A DNA stretch of 64,000 bases. Origin: Singulisphaera sp. GP187. Lineage in GTDB: Bacteria; Planctomycetota; Planctomycetia; Isosphaerales; Isosphaeraceae. This document shows, piece by piece, positions 19,779 through 28,433 of this stretch; position 1 is the first letter of the stretch, and the number at the start of each line of letters is the position of its first letter. Both the position numbers and the translations under genes were made by a program. The notes beneath the pieces were generated by a model. That model did no database searches and was not told the DNA's origin. It worked only from the letters and a program-made list of their open reading frames with translations. The stretch covers positions 186,001 through 250,000 of the forward strand of contig NZ_FSRB01000003.1 in the NCBI RefSeq assembly GCF_900129635.1. Direction: 5' to 3'.

Positions 19779-20659
19779 ACCGACGGCGCTCCGATGAGGA
19801 TTACACCTGGCGCCACCGTGAGGATTGGATCTTCGATCCTCCTATCGCGTCTGGCACCACGCCCGGCGACGTCGAGAATCATCCGAAAAGGCCGATCGAC
19901 CCGAAAACGGCCGCCTCAGTGGAGGCGTCGTGGAAGCGGATCGACGCCTGGCTGACGCTGCACGTCCCGTCGCTAAAGGCGGAGATGGGCAAAGGGGCAA
20001 CTTCTGAGGCCATCGCCAAGGCCGAAGCGACCCTGGGCGTGGAATTCCCCGACGCCGTGCGGGCCTCATATGCGGTCCACGACGGCAGTGGTAGCGTGTC
20101 TCTCTTCCCCTCGGGCGATTACCTGTCGCTCGACGGGATGCTGGAGCAGTACAAAATCTGGAAGGAACTCGTCGATGAAGGCACCTTCGATGATGAGGAG
20201 AGCGACCCGGAGGGTCCGATCCAGAAGGTCCACTATCACCTGAACTGGATCCCATTGACGCACAATGGCGACGGGGACCACGCGCTGATCGACCTCGCCC
20301 CAGCCGAGGGCGGAAATGTAGGGCAGTTGATCGACTTTAGCCACGAGACGGGGCCCGAGAACGTCGCAGCGCACGGTCTCGCCGAATACCTTTCGATCCT
20401 CGCCGACGGATTCGAGTCGGGGGCCGGCGTCGTGGAGGAGACGTATATCGAATGGCATCAGGAAACCGGCATGGCGCGTTCGGCGTTCGGCGTTCTCCAT
20501 TCCCCCAAAGGCAACGTCCGCCAAGCGTTACTTCGAGTTCATCGCAGGGACCTCGAGCAAGTTCTGGGAGGTCTCCCAGGAGGGCAGCGACATGACGACC
20601 AGATACGGCAAGATCGGCACCAAGGGGCAGTCGACGACCAAGTCGTTCGACAACCCTGA
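19769..20659 (+). CDS. SMI1/KNR4 (SUKH) domain protein, frameshifted from a WGR domain
   Basis: The frame encodes a SUKH-superfamily protein, a fold often used by immunity proteins and protein-binding modules. The core runs from SWKRIDAWLTLHVPSLKAEM through ATLGVEFPDAVRASYAVHDG and the downstream SLFPSGDYLSLDGM and HALIDLAPAEGG. The first eight residues (MHGHRRRS) derive from repeat copy B, so the true start is uncertain; a GTG at 19919, immediately before the core, is possible. After about base 20505 the frame turns into nonsense (RQALLRVHRRDLEQV) while a WGR domain continues in the next frame. Removing one C from the CCCCC run at 20502-20506 joins the two, so the intact gene would encode SUKH plus WGR. 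Confidence 0.7.
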   Translation: MHGHRRRSDEDYTWRHREDWIFDPPIASGTTPGDVENHPKRPIDPKTAASVEASWKRIDAWLTLHVPSLKAEMGKGATSEAIAKAEATLGVEFPDAVRASYAVHDGSGSVSLFPSGDYLSLDGMLEQYKIWKELVDEGTFDDEESDPEGPIQKVHYHLNWIPLTHNGDGDHALIDLAPAEGGNVGQLIDFSHETGPENVAAHGLAEYLSILADGFESGAGVVEETYIEWHQETGMARSAFGVLHSPKGNVRQALLRVHRRDLEQVLGGLPGGQRHDDQIRQDRHQGAVDDQVVRQP

Positions 20660-20732
20660 GAAGGCGATCGCGGAGACGGCCAAGATGATCGCCAAGAAGG
20701 TCAAGGAAGGGTACGTCGAGAAGACGCCGTGA
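20507..20732 (+). pseudogene. WGR domain, C-terminal part of the frameshifted SUKH-WGR gene
   Basis: In the +1 frame relative to the SUKH part, the sequence reads AKRYFEFIAGTSSKFWEVSQ, then TTRYGKIGTKGQSTTKSF and KKVKEGYVEKTP before a TGA at 20730. This is a full WGR domain (named for Trp-Gly-Arg; RYGKIGTKGQ is the core), a module in PARP-type and regulatory proteins. It has no start of its own. It is either a real frameshift mutation or an error in the homopolymer. Confidence 0.7.
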
Positions 20733-20803
20733 GGGATGTTCGAGCGGCAGGTGCAGGATTCGGGGCCGGCGGCAGGATCGCCCACTACCTCGGCGCATAA
20801 AGA

Positions 20804-20833
20804 AACCCCGTAGCCGCCCGTGGCCACGGGGTT
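20804..20833. terminator. Bidirectional terminator
   Basis: A 12-bp stem with one mismatch (AACCCCGTAGCC against GGCCACGGGGTT) lies between the WGR end and the convergent Sel1-repeat gene, followed by TGTCTCG on the plus strand. Confidence 0.6.
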
Positions 20834-20948
20834 GTCTCGTCTCACTACCCTCACCCGCCTCAACCGCTCAGGCTACCCTGAAGAACCGACGGAGCGAATG
20901 GAACGCGGCGTGCACGTCGCGAGGATCGCCTGGGGGGCTGATCCGTCA

Positions 20949-22043
20949 TCAGCGATGACTACCAAGGGAGTGCCGGCAGGTCTGGCAGTAGAACTTCTCT
21001 TGACCTTCTCGTCCCTCTTCCTCGAACCTTTGGCAACCACAGGTGGAGAAAGGTCCACCCCCGCTGCAGACGGATTTTGGAGCGCCCGCGGCGGGTTGAT
21101 TGGAAGAGAGAGCCGCTGCTGCTGCCGCCCCGACTAGGAACAAATTGCCAAGTGCTTTAGCCTTCTGATCTCCGGACATGGCTTGCCAACCGCCGGCGCT
21201 GCTGGCCCGGGCGAGGGCTTTCTGTGCTTCGGGCGAACCAGCATTGGCGGCTTTCCTGAGCCACTCATTCGCGAGCCTGAAATCCTTCTTCACATAGATC
21301 CCGTTGGTGTAGCAAGTAGCTAGTGAGTACATGCCACCTGGGTGCCCCGCTTTCGCCGCTTTTTCAACCCAAGCGACTCCCTTCGCCTCATCCCTCTCGA
21401 CATTCTTCCCGAAGTAATAGCAGATTCCCACGTCGTACATGCTCTGGGAGTCTCCGGCGTTCGCCCGCAACTCCAAGGCTTTTATATCTACCCCCGACTT
21501 CGCGCTTCCGCCGACTTTGGCAGCGGCCTTCTTCTCCGCGAGTTGAACCTTATCGCCTGGGACGGCCATCCGGATGGCCTTCGCATTGACCAGGTTCTTA
21601 CCCGGCGGAGAGTGGAAATCGTCCGGAGTCTCCTCGCCTCCGCAGTAATAGAGGACGTCCCCCTCCAGCTTGACGATGAGGTGCCTCGCCTTGCCGGCAC
21701 CTTTGCCCTTCTTGACATATTGGGTAAGCTCGACCGGGTCTTTGGTGTCGTCGACGGTCCAGGTGCCGCTGGCGAAGAAACCCAAATTGGACTTGAGGAC
21801 GTACGTATCCCCCGTACGTGTGATGGTCCAATTATTTCGTCGCATCTCGACGGAGATGTCGCGCCCGTTCTCAACCTGCTCGACGACCTTCCAGGAGCCC
21901 TGGAGTTCTTGGAAATAGTCGGTTTTCTCTGCTGTTCCCCCGGTTGACGGCTTGCCTCCCACGCCTGCCGTGGCGTCACTCGATGTCCCCCAGCCAGCTC
22001 CGAAGGCGATCAGAAGAACGCTGATGCGGCGGGAACGAGTCAT
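20949..22043 (-). CDS. Exported TIGR03067-like / Sel1-repeat protein with Cys-rich tail
   Basis: A 364-residue exported protein of unknown function. The ATG at 22043 opens a signal peptide (RISVLLIAFGAGWGTSSDAT). Residues about 43-160 resemble the planctomycete lipocalin-like TIGR03067 domain (LQGSWKVVEQVENGRDI, FFASGTWTVDDTKDP, PGDKVQLAEKK). Two Sel1-like TPR repeats follow (AGDSQSMYDVGICYYFGKNV, AGHPGGMYSLATCYTNGIYV), with a third shorter unit (AGSPEAQKALARA). The C-terminus is Cys-rich (CSGGGPFSTCGCQRF, FYCQTCRHSLGSH) and could bind zinc. The combination suggests a scaffold or envelope protein; no activity can be assigned. Confidence 0.75.
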   Translation of the reverse strand: MTRSRRISVLLIAFGAGWGTSSDATAGVGGKPSTGGTAEKTDYFQELQGSWKVVEQVENGRDISVEMRRNNWTITRTGDTYVLKSNLGFFASGTWTVDDTKDPVELTQYVKKGKGAGKARHLIVKLEGDVLYYCGGEETPDDFHSPPGKNLVNAKAIRMAVPGDKVQLAEKKAAAKVGGSAKSGVDIKALELRANAGDSQSMYDVGICYYFGKNVERDEAKGVAWVEKAAKAGHPGGMYSLATCYTNGIYVKKDFRLANEWLRKAANAGSPEAQKALARASSAGGWQAMSGDQKAKALGNLFLVGAAAAAALSSNQPAAGAPKSVCSGGGPFSTCGCQRFEEEGREGQEKFYCQTCRHSLGSHR

Positions 22044-22392
22044 GGTCGGGTTTCCTTGCTGACGGAGTGGACCAGATGGTTGAGGGAGCGGCCGTCAGAT
22101 GCTCCGAATCGGAGGCTGCCGGGGGAGCCTACGGGCTTCGCTCGGACCGCACAGCCATGCATTCGACGTAGGAACGAGATTCTTATACCAAATTGGTGTA
22201 CTATCCGTCGATCCAGCGGATTCGAGACCCTGGCCTTCCTCTTCGAGCGTTTCAATTTGCAAAGGCCCACGGCGGAATCGGTCAGGCCCGATCTTACGAC
22301 AAGTCGACGCAAGCGGTTTGGTGGACGGATGTCTAGCCGATCATCGTAAACTTGGACGTGACTTCACGAAACGCGACCATCTCGGGGATTCC
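22044..22392. other. Intergenic region, divergent genes
   Basis: A 349-bp divergent spacer with no recognisable gene or motif. It presumably contains two promoters. Confidence 0.35.
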
Positions 22393-22869
22393 ATGGACAT
22401 TCTCGACGCCTACCTCGCTGGAACCGGTGAACTTCGCACGGCCTTCGACGGCATGACCCGCGATCAGCTCCTCGCCCGGCCCGTTGAAGGGAAGTGGAGC
22501 GCAATGGAGGTGCTGTGCCATTTGGTCGATGCCGACCTGTCGATCGCGACGCGGATTCGTGCCGCCCTCAGATTAGACCGCCCGCGAATGATGGCCGCGA
22601 CCATGGAAGAGATGACGGCGAAGCTGGCTGTCGAGGCTCGTGATGCGGAGGAGGAATTGAATCTCTTCGAGACCATCCGTAGCCAAACCGCCCGGATCGT
22701 CCGATCCTTCCCGGAAGAGGCTCTCGATAGAGAGGTCATCCTGGTCAAGGTCACCGGGGACGAGGTGACGTGGTCAGTGAGGAAGGCTCTGACCATCATC
22801 ACGGGTCACGTGGGCCACCACCTGGCCTTCGTCGCCGAGAAGCGACGGGCTTTGGGGCTGCCCGCCTAA
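22393..22869 (+). CDS. DinB-like four-helix metalloenzyme-fold protein
   Basis: A 158-residue cytoplasmic protein of the DinB/YfiT superfamily. The ATG at 22393 follows GGGGA; the longer frame from 22099 adds unrelated residues. The helical bundle has the usual metal-site histidines: one in helix 2 (WSAMEVLCHLVDADL) and a pair near the end (ITGHVGHHLAFVAEKR). VEGKWSAMEVLCHLVD is the most diagnostic segment. Related proteins transfer thiols or act in detoxification, but many are uncharacterised. It is followed after 75 bp by the FrnE-type gene, possibly in the same transcript. Confidence 0.85.
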   Translation: MDILDAYLAGTGELRTAFDGMTRDQLLARPVEGKWSAMEVLCHLVDADLSIATRIRAALRLDRPRMMAATMEEMTAKLAVEARDAEEELNLFETIRSQTARIVRSFPEEALDREVILVKVTGDEVTWSVRKALTIITGHVGHHLAFVAEKRRALGLPA

Positions 22870-22944
22870 GTTTGGGAACGGCGTAGGCTGGCGGGTGAAG
22901 GCACTCACCCAAACTGGTAGAATCAGGCGAGGGATCATCGACTC

Positions 22945-23637
22945 ATGCGGGCGGGCTCCACGATGCTCACCATCGACGTAATCTCGGACGTGATCTGCCC
23001 CTGGTGCTTCATTGGCAAGCGGCGGCTGGAGAAGGCTTTAGGCGATCGTCCTGCCATTATTCGCTGGCACCCGTTCCAACTCAACCCAGACATGCCCCGC
23101 GAGGGTATCGAACGGAAGGCGTATCGGATCAAGAAGTTCGGGAGCTGGGAGCGGTCTCAGGAGCTCGACGCCCAGGTGGCAACCGCTGGACATGGTGAGG
23201 GGATCGCGTTCAACTTCGACCGGATGGCCCGCACCCCGAACACTCTCGACGCTCATCGGGTCATCTGCCTCGCCGGCGAGCGGGGTATTCAGGACGCGGT
23301 GGTCGAGGCCCTGTTCGTCGCCTATTTCACCGAAGGCCTCGATCTGTCCGACCGGGCGACCCTCGCTGAGCTGGCGCCTGGAGCCGGCCTCGAGCGGACT
23401 GAGGTGGACGAGTTGCTGGCGAGCGACAAGGGTCTGGACATCGTGCGGGCCGGGGAGGAACAGGCTCGTCACCTCGGCGTCTCAGGAGTGCCATTCTTCG
23501 TCGTGAACGGCCAGGTCGCCCTGTCCGGTGCCCAGCCGCCTGAGCTGTTCCTGCAGGCGTTCGAGCAGGTGGCCGAGGCGGTGGCGGCCCGGGAGGCGTG
23601 CGAGGGCGATTCGGGGGCGGGGAAGCGGGGGTGTTGA
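22945..23637 (+). CDS. DsbA family protein, FrnE type
   Basis: A 230-residue cytoplasmic thioredoxin-fold oxidoreductase of the FrnE/2-hydroxychromene isomerase-like group, probably thiol-disulfide exchange. The ATG at 22945 follows GAGGGA at a slightly long distance; MLTIDVISD six codons later is the alternative. The active site is CPWC (residues 18-21, in DVISDVICPWCFIGKRRLEK), the cis-Pro loop is GVSGVPFFVVNGQ, and the helical insert has FNFDRMARTPNTLDAHR, all diagnostic of FrnE. The final residues (GDSGAGKRGC) are low-complexity. Confidence 0.9.
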   Translation: MRAGSTMLTIDVISDVICPWCFIGKRRLEKALGDRPAIIRWHPFQLNPDMPREGIERKAYRIKKFGSWERSQELDAQVATAGHGEGIAFNFDRMARTPNTLDAHRVICLAGERGIQDAVVEALFVAYFTEGLDLSDRATLAELAPGAGLERTEVDELLASDKGLDIVRAGEEQARHLGVSGVPFFVVNGQVALSGAQPPELFLQAFEQVAEAVAAREACEGDSGAGKRGC

Positions 23638-23690
23638 GGGGGAGCGGGATAGGTTCCTTGATTCAGATTAAACATTTATGATTATTACTC

Positions 23691-24059
23691 ATGCCTTTTC
23701 TCTACCGCGATTTCATCAAAACCGTTTCTACGCGATTTGATGCCAACCTGACTTACTTGCAGGCAATTTGGAATTTTGACCTGGGTCGGGAGTTCGAGGT
23801 GGCAATTTGCAAAACGCTACGGGCCGCTTTGCCTTCTCGCTTTGGCGTGTGTCGCGGGCATGTTGTCGCCAGTAATGGAGGTAGTGCCGACGACGATATC
23901 ATCACATATGACCGTCAACTTTTCCCGACGCTACGACTAATTCGTGACGAGGATTATTGTGCACAAAGATGGATGACGTGGCATTTGGTTTCGGCGTATC
24001 GGTGCTTCTCACCGTTTTGGACTATGTCCAACTTGGAAGGCTCCCCTGGTCAGCTATAA
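23691..24059 (+). pseudogene. Truncated DUF6602-like protein
   Basis: A 122-codon frame starting ATG at 23691. Residues about 20-80 resemble DUF6602: FDLGREFEVAICKTLRAALP, RFGVCRGHVVASNGG, and the acidic motif DDDIITYDRQLFPTLRLI. Full-length members continue with a conserved VEA..AYIEAKxT segment; here the sequence after IRDEDYC changes to unrelated residues and ends, so the C-terminal half is missing. GC is noticeably lower than in the flanks, suggesting a horizontally acquired fragment. The function of DUF6602 is not established; it occurs near defence-type genes. Confidence 0.45.
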
Positions 24060-24151
24060 CCAGCGAGGCTCTGGACCTGCCGCAATAATGCTTGGGGAAA
24101 AGCCGCTGCCATGACCCAGACGGCGTTCGGCGACGCGGAGGCATCAAAGGG

Positions 24152-24223
24152 GACGGAGCGAATTCCAGAAAACGATATGCAGTCGAATTTCTATGATAAA
24201 CCACATCGATAATTCGCTCCGTC
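24152..24223. repeat. 13-bp perfect inverted repeat pair
   Basis: GACGGAGCGAATT at 24152-24164 is exactly complementary to AATTCGCTCCGTC at 24211-24223, with a 46-bp interior. It could be a miniature inverted-repeat element or the terminator of the minus-strand metalloprotease gene. It lies at the end of the low-GC DUF6602 segment. Confidence 0.5.
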
Positions 24224-24333
24224 ACAGTTGATTCCCCGATGCGGATGACATCCCGCCGGTCGTGGAGGGTTGTCGCGATCGGTGTCGATGCAGGGAGGGG
24301 CGTCCCTGGGGACGCCCCGGCCGTCGGGGAGGG

Positions 24334-27306
24334 TCACGGCTCGTTCAGGTCGAGGGACGCATCCAGGACTTTGTTGATCCGGGTGCGACACTCCTTCAGG
24401 TGGGCGCGGGTCGTCTCATCGACTTTGGCGTCTTTCGAGTCGAGGAGCTTGCCGATCCGGTCGCGGATCTCCTCCATGTGCAGCCGCGCCAGGCTCTTGG
24501 CGTCGGCAGGCGGCTCCGGCGTGCCGAAGAAGAAGATGTAGTCGAACAGGTCCTCGTAGGGGCTGCGTTTGCGGCCGAGAACGAGGGTGCTCAGCTTCTT
24601 GAGGTGCTCGCGCTGGAGGTTGCGCCGGATCGTCGAGCAGGCGACGGCTCCGCCGCGGGCGTCGATCGGCTCACATTCCGACCAGATGCCGTCGGTCAGG
24701 GACCGGAAGACCTCAGCCATCGTCAGTGACTCGGTCCCCGGCTCGGCCTGGAGTTCCTGATTCTGGAGTCGCGACAGCGTGTCGGCGGACAGGCATCGCC
24801 CCAGGACGATCTTCTGGATTCCGAGGATGTGCTGATAGATCGGGAATTCGACCGAGCCCCCATAGTAAAACAGCCTCTCGTTGCCCCAGTGATACCAGCG
24901 CTCGCTGGCCAGCTTGCGGAGCAGGGCCGGTGAGAACTGGAACGCCCTGTCGCTGAGGATCTGTTCGGACACAAGCTTCAGCGCCTCGCGCTGCTTGGTC
25001 CCCGGGACAGGCGTGATGGGGTCGTGCGTGGGCCTCTGGGGCGTCTCGGCCTTGGCCTCCTTTTCGTTCTTGTCCGCCTTGCTCTCGGCCTTGTCTTTCT
25101 CCTTGCGGTCCTTGTCCTTGTCCTTGTCCTCCTTGAATTCCCCCGGCCGGTGGTCGCGGGAGACGTACTGGCCGCCGACGTGCGACGAGGCCAGGTACGC
25201 GGCGTCCCCCCACTGGGAGAGTAAGAGCGAGAAGGCGCGGCGGGTGCGGGACCACGGCTCACCCTCCTTGACCACCTTCTCGTCGAGGCCCTTCATCAAT
25301 TCGGTGGCCAGCGCGACCCGGTCCCTGGCGTACCGGGTCGGGTCGGAGCCGAGGTCGAAGGCATTCACGAGCGGGTCGTGGTCGAGGAACATGTCCTCAT
25401 CAGTAGAGTAGACCAGGTCGGGGTCGGGCGACCGGGCGGCGATCTTCCTCAGCTCGGCCGCCTCGTCGCCGTCGATCGGCTTGTAGGCATACTCGATCGC
25501 CCAGTAGTCGTAGGGGCCGATCGTGGTGGTGGCGAAGTCCCCCTGCTTCTTGCCCTTGGCGGCGATGTTGAGTGGGTTGTAGTCCATCACGCTGCCCGAC
25601 TGTCCCTTGACCCGCGTGATCGCGGGGTCGTTGATCTCGTCGGCCGTCAGCATGGTGCTGGCGTGGAAGTTATGCCGCAGGCCGAGCGAATGGCCGACCT
25701 CATGCATGACAACGTACTTGATCAACTGGCTCAGGGCCTCCTCCGAGAGCTTCTCGTCGGGCCCGGAGGTGCCGGCGGCGGCAAAGGTGATGGCGGCCAT
25801 GGCCAGTTCCCTGCGCAGGCCCGTGGTGAACTGGCAGGCGGCGAACTGCCCCGTCAGCATCTGCCGACGGAGCCGGAGCAGGTCGGCGCCGGTCCCGGCC
25901 GGGACCGCCTCGACGCCCGGCGCGAGGCCGTCGGCCGACGACCGGGGTCCGATCAGCGGCAGTGGCAGTCCGAAGCCCATCTTGGCCGCCATGATCGGGC
26001 TGATCACCTCGCCCATCGCCAGCGGTGCGCCGGCGCGGTCGCCGGCCGCGGTCGGGGCGGTGCCGGTCATGAAGGCGTACTCCTGCGTCCAGAAGCGGAC
26101 CAGGCCGTCGTCGAAGACAACGTCGCCGTCGATCATCTCCCCGGTCAACGGGTTGGACCGCAGCCCCGAGTAGGCCCCGGCGCCGTCGGCGGTCCCCCAG
26201 CGGAAGGTGCAGTAGTTGATGTCCTCGGGGTCGAAATCGTCGCGGCCCTCCGTCTGCCAGCGGACGGCGATGGCATTCTTGAAGCCGATCTTCTGAAACG
26301 CCTTGTTCCACTCGAGGATGCCCTCCTCGACGGCCGGGCGATACTTCTCGGGGACAGTCGCCTCGATATACCAGATGATCTGCTTCTTGGGCGGCGACAG
26401 CTTGGCCTTCGGGTCAACCTTCTCGAGCCGCCAGCGGTTGACCTGACGGACGAAGTAGGTGTCGAGGTCGGCCTTGCCGAAGTCCTTGGCCGCGTCGAGG
26501 AAATGGCCGACCCGGTCATCGGCGTATCGGGGCTTGTAGCCGCCGTCGGGCGCCTTGACCAGGCTGTAGTGGATGATCAGCGTTTTGCCCCGACGGTCGG
26601 CGGCGGCGTTATCGAAGAAGGCAAAGGAATAGGGGCCGCCGCTGTAAGTGGCCTCGACCTCGATCTCGAGGTTGTTCGGGTACGTCTTGATTTTGTGCCA
26701 GGTCGTCCGGTTGCGATCCAGGCTGCCGAAGAACTGGAGCTGGGCGAAGTCGGTCAGGAAGACGTCGGCCAGGTCGATCACCACGGCGTTGTTGTTCGCG
26801 TGGTTGATGCTGATGATCGGCAGAGCCAGCAGCACCGAGTCGAGGTAGTTCTGCTGGACCGCCCGCTCCACCGCCGAGCCGGTCGGCGCCTTGTAGTGGA
26901 CGTTACGGCGGATCAGATGGACCTTGTCGCCGACCCGCTTGAAGACCAGGACCCACTGGTCGCCGAAATTCAGCGGCTCGCCGGCCATCGCCATGCCGCG
27001 CGCGATGTTGATCGGCGCCAGCAGGGGCTTCTCGAACTGGTCCGCCTTGATCTCGGCGTAGAGGTGCTCATCCTTCCTGTGGAGCGTGAACAGGCCGTCG
27101 AACTTCTCGGAGTCCTTCGTCACCTCGTTGAAGTCGCGGAACTTCTTTTCCCCCTCGGCCCCCCGGCCGTGTTCGTCCTTATCCTTGCCCGCGGCCACGT
27201 CGGGGGCCTTCCCCTCCGGCTTCTTGTCCTCCTCGGCCCAGAGACCCGTCGATCCGAGGACGATGACCAGGGTCGTGGCCCATCCGAGTGCGATGAGATG
27301 CCTCAT
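24334..27306 (-). CDS. Exported zinc-dependent metalloprotease (DUF5117/DUF4953 type)
   Basis: A large secreted metzincin-like protein of 990 residues. The ATG at 27306 has GAGGG five bases upstream and begins a signal peptide (MRHLIALGWATTLVIVLGST). The zinc site is HEVGHSLGLRH at residues 535-545 (HExxHxxGxxH), followed by the Met-turn candidate SVMDYNPLN. The N-terminal half (KDSEKFDGLFTLHRKDEHLY onward) matches the DUF5117/DUF5118 region, the C-terminal half the DUF4953 region. A charged low-complexity insert of about 40 residues (KEDKDKDKDRKEKDKAESK, near 722-758) interrupts the C-terminal part. Homologues in planctomycetes and Bacteroidetes are uncharacterised. Confidence 0.9.
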   Translation of the reverse strand: MRHLIALGWATTLVIVLGSTGLWAEEDKKPEGKAPDVAAGKDKDEHGRGAEGEKKFRDFNEVTKDSEKFDGLFTLHRKDEHLYAEIKADQFEKPLLAPINIARGMAMAGEPLNFGDQWVLVFKRVGDKVHLIRRNVHYKAPTGSAVERAVQQNYLDSVLLALPIISINHANNNAVVIDLADVFLTDFAQLQFFGSLDRNRTTWHKIKTYPNNLEIEVEATYSGGPYSFAFFDNAAADRRGKTLIIHYSLVKAPDGGYKPRYADDRVGHFLDAAKDFGKADLDTYFVRQVNRWRLEKVDPKAKLSPPKKQIIWYIEATVPEKYRPAVEEGILEWNKAFQKIGFKNAIAVRWQTEGRDDFDPEDINYCTFRWGTADGAGAYSGLRSNPLTGEMIDGDVVFDDGLVRFWTQEYAFMTGTAPTAAGDRAGAPLAMGEVISPIMAAKMGFGLPLPLIGPRSSADGLAPGVEAVPAGTGADLLRLRRQMLTGQFAACQFTTGLRRELAMAAITFAAAGTSGPDEKLSEEALSQLIKYVVMHEVGHSLGLRHNFHASTMLTADEINDPAITRVKGQSGSVMDYNPLNIAAKGKKQGDFATTTIGPYDYWAIEYAYKPIDGDEAAELRKIAARSPDPDLVYSTDEDMFLDHDPLVNAFDLGSDPTRYARDRVALATELMKGLDEKVVKEGEPWSRTRRAFSLLLSQWGDAAYLASSHVGGQYVSRDHRPGEFKEDKDKDKDRKEKDKAESKADKNEKEAKAETPQRPTHDPITPVPGTKQREALKLVSEQILSDRAFQFSPALLRKLASERWYHWGNERLFYYGGSVEFPIYQHILGIQKIVLGRCLSADTLSRLQNQELQAEPGTESLTMAEVFRSLTDGIWSECEPIDARGGAVACSTIRRNLQREHLKKLSTLVLGRKRSPYEDLFDYIFFFGTPEPPADAKSLARLHMEEIRDRIGKLLDSKDAKVDETTRAHLKECRTRINKVLDASLDLNEP

Positions 27307-27785
27307 GTGACCCTCGCGATGCTGCGGGAGGGCAGGCTTGCCATTGACCTCGCCGGGAACGCCCCGGCGTCCACGGGCCGATCGCCAGAACGATCGGGCC
27401 TCGCCGCGTGCCCCGCGGCCGCGAAACCGGGTCCCTGAAGTCACGGTACGAACCCCGATGAGACGAACCCCAGTCGTGGAGGGTCTGACTCAGGTACCGC
27501 CCGCCCATCCCGACGGCATTCGACCCGGGGAGCGCCCGAAGAGCGCGGGCCAGAAGCCCCCGTCACCGCTGGTTAGGCGCACTCGCTTCGATGAGATACG
27601 GGCAGCACGTCGGAATCTGCTCCGCTCATTCACAGGGTAACCCTTTCCCGCCGAACCCGCATAACCGTCAATGCTGGCCAGCTTCGGTTCGGGACACAAG
27701 GGGGAAATCGAAGGATTTCGGATTCGACCACGGCTCACTGCGGTCGGCCCGGCGCGTCCGTGGTGCCGTCGATGGTGATGTCGAT
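27307..27785. other. Intergenic region upstream of the metalloprotease
   Basis: No convincing gene. The metalloprotease promoter should lie at the left end; hairpin repeat copy C starts at 27786. Confidence 0.35.
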
Positions 27786-27896
27786 GGCCATGCACCTAAA
27801 GAGGCCAAGATGGGGAGCCTGGAGAATCCACTGAGGGCAGCGACCAGGCACCCATCTTCACTGGATTTCCCAAACCTCGCCACTGAGGTGCCAGGC
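27786..27896 (-). repeat. Dispersed hairpin repeat, copy C
   Basis: The same 111-bp family in reverse orientation: GGCCATGCACCTAAAGAGGC at the left, ACTGAGGTGCCAGGC at the right, with internal arms that pair imperfectly (TGGGGAGCCTGGAGAATCCA against TGGATTTCCCAAACCTC). It begins 18 bp beyond the stop of the ParA-partner gene and may act as its terminator. Confidence 0.75.
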
Positions 27897-27914
27897 TACT
27901 CTTGCTCGCTTCGA

Positions 27915-28433
27915 TCAGTAGGCGAGGATCCCCTGGACTCGCTCCCGGCTGGCCCGCGAGTCATCGAGCTTCTTCTGGAGTGCCGCGACCAGCTCGTCCT
28001 TCTTCTTGCCCACCACCACCCCCAGGAATTCCTTCTGGACCTCCTGGAGTTCCTTCTGGGTCAGGGATGCAAGTCCCTTAACCTCGGCGGCGATTTGACT
28101 GGACTCAAGGTTCAGGGACCGATCCTGGAGATCGCGGAGCTTCGCCACGGCCTCGGAGGGCGTCAGTTTCGGGGCCTTGGGAGCCTTGGCCTTAGGGGAT
28201 GCTGCCTTCTTCCCCGAGTAAACCTCGGGGAGTATCCCGGTCCGGCGGTATTCCTCGGCGTCCCGCAGGAGCGCCGCCAGTTGGTCCATGTCCATGCTTG
28301 CGAACGGTTCCAGGGTCGCGGCGACGGACTCCAGGGCGCTCGTGACGCTCTTGCCGGCCGACTGGTTAATCCCGGCGGCCATCAGCGGGGGCACCAACAA
28401 GCGGATGAATTGCTGCAGATTGGAGACGAGCAT
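27915..28433 (-). CDS. Helical partner protein of the membrane ParA cassette (unknown)
   Basis: A 172-residue protein of unrecognised family. The ATG at 28433 has AGGGGA seven bases upstream and lies inside the end of the ParA gene (68-bp overlap), so the two are translationally coupled. The N-terminus (LQQFIRLLVPPLMAAGINQS) is amphipathic or weakly hydrophobic. A helical segment follows (SALESVAATLEPFASMDMDQ), then a Lys/Pro/Ala-rich hinge (SGKKAASPKAKAPKAPKL) and a C-terminal helix rich in Lys and Glu (TQKELQEVQKEFLGVVVGKK, LVAALQKKLDDSR). The hinge and basic C-terminus would suit binding to a partner or to DNA; this is inference from composition and operon structure. Confidence 0.7.
   Translation of the reverse strand: MLVSNLQQFIRLLVPPLMAAGINQSAGKSVTSALESVAATLEPFASMDMDQLAALLRDAEEYRRTGILPEVYSGKKAASPKAKAPKAPKLTPSEAVAKLRDLQDRSLNLESSQIAAEVKGLASLTQKELQEVQKEFLGVVVGKKKDELVAALQKKLDDSRASRERVQGILAY

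Noticed and set aside
25378..27438. 686-codon plus-strand frame opposite the metalloprotease
   Set aside because: The minus strand has a signal peptide, ribosome-binding site and HExxHxxGxxH motif. The plus frame has none and is a shadow.
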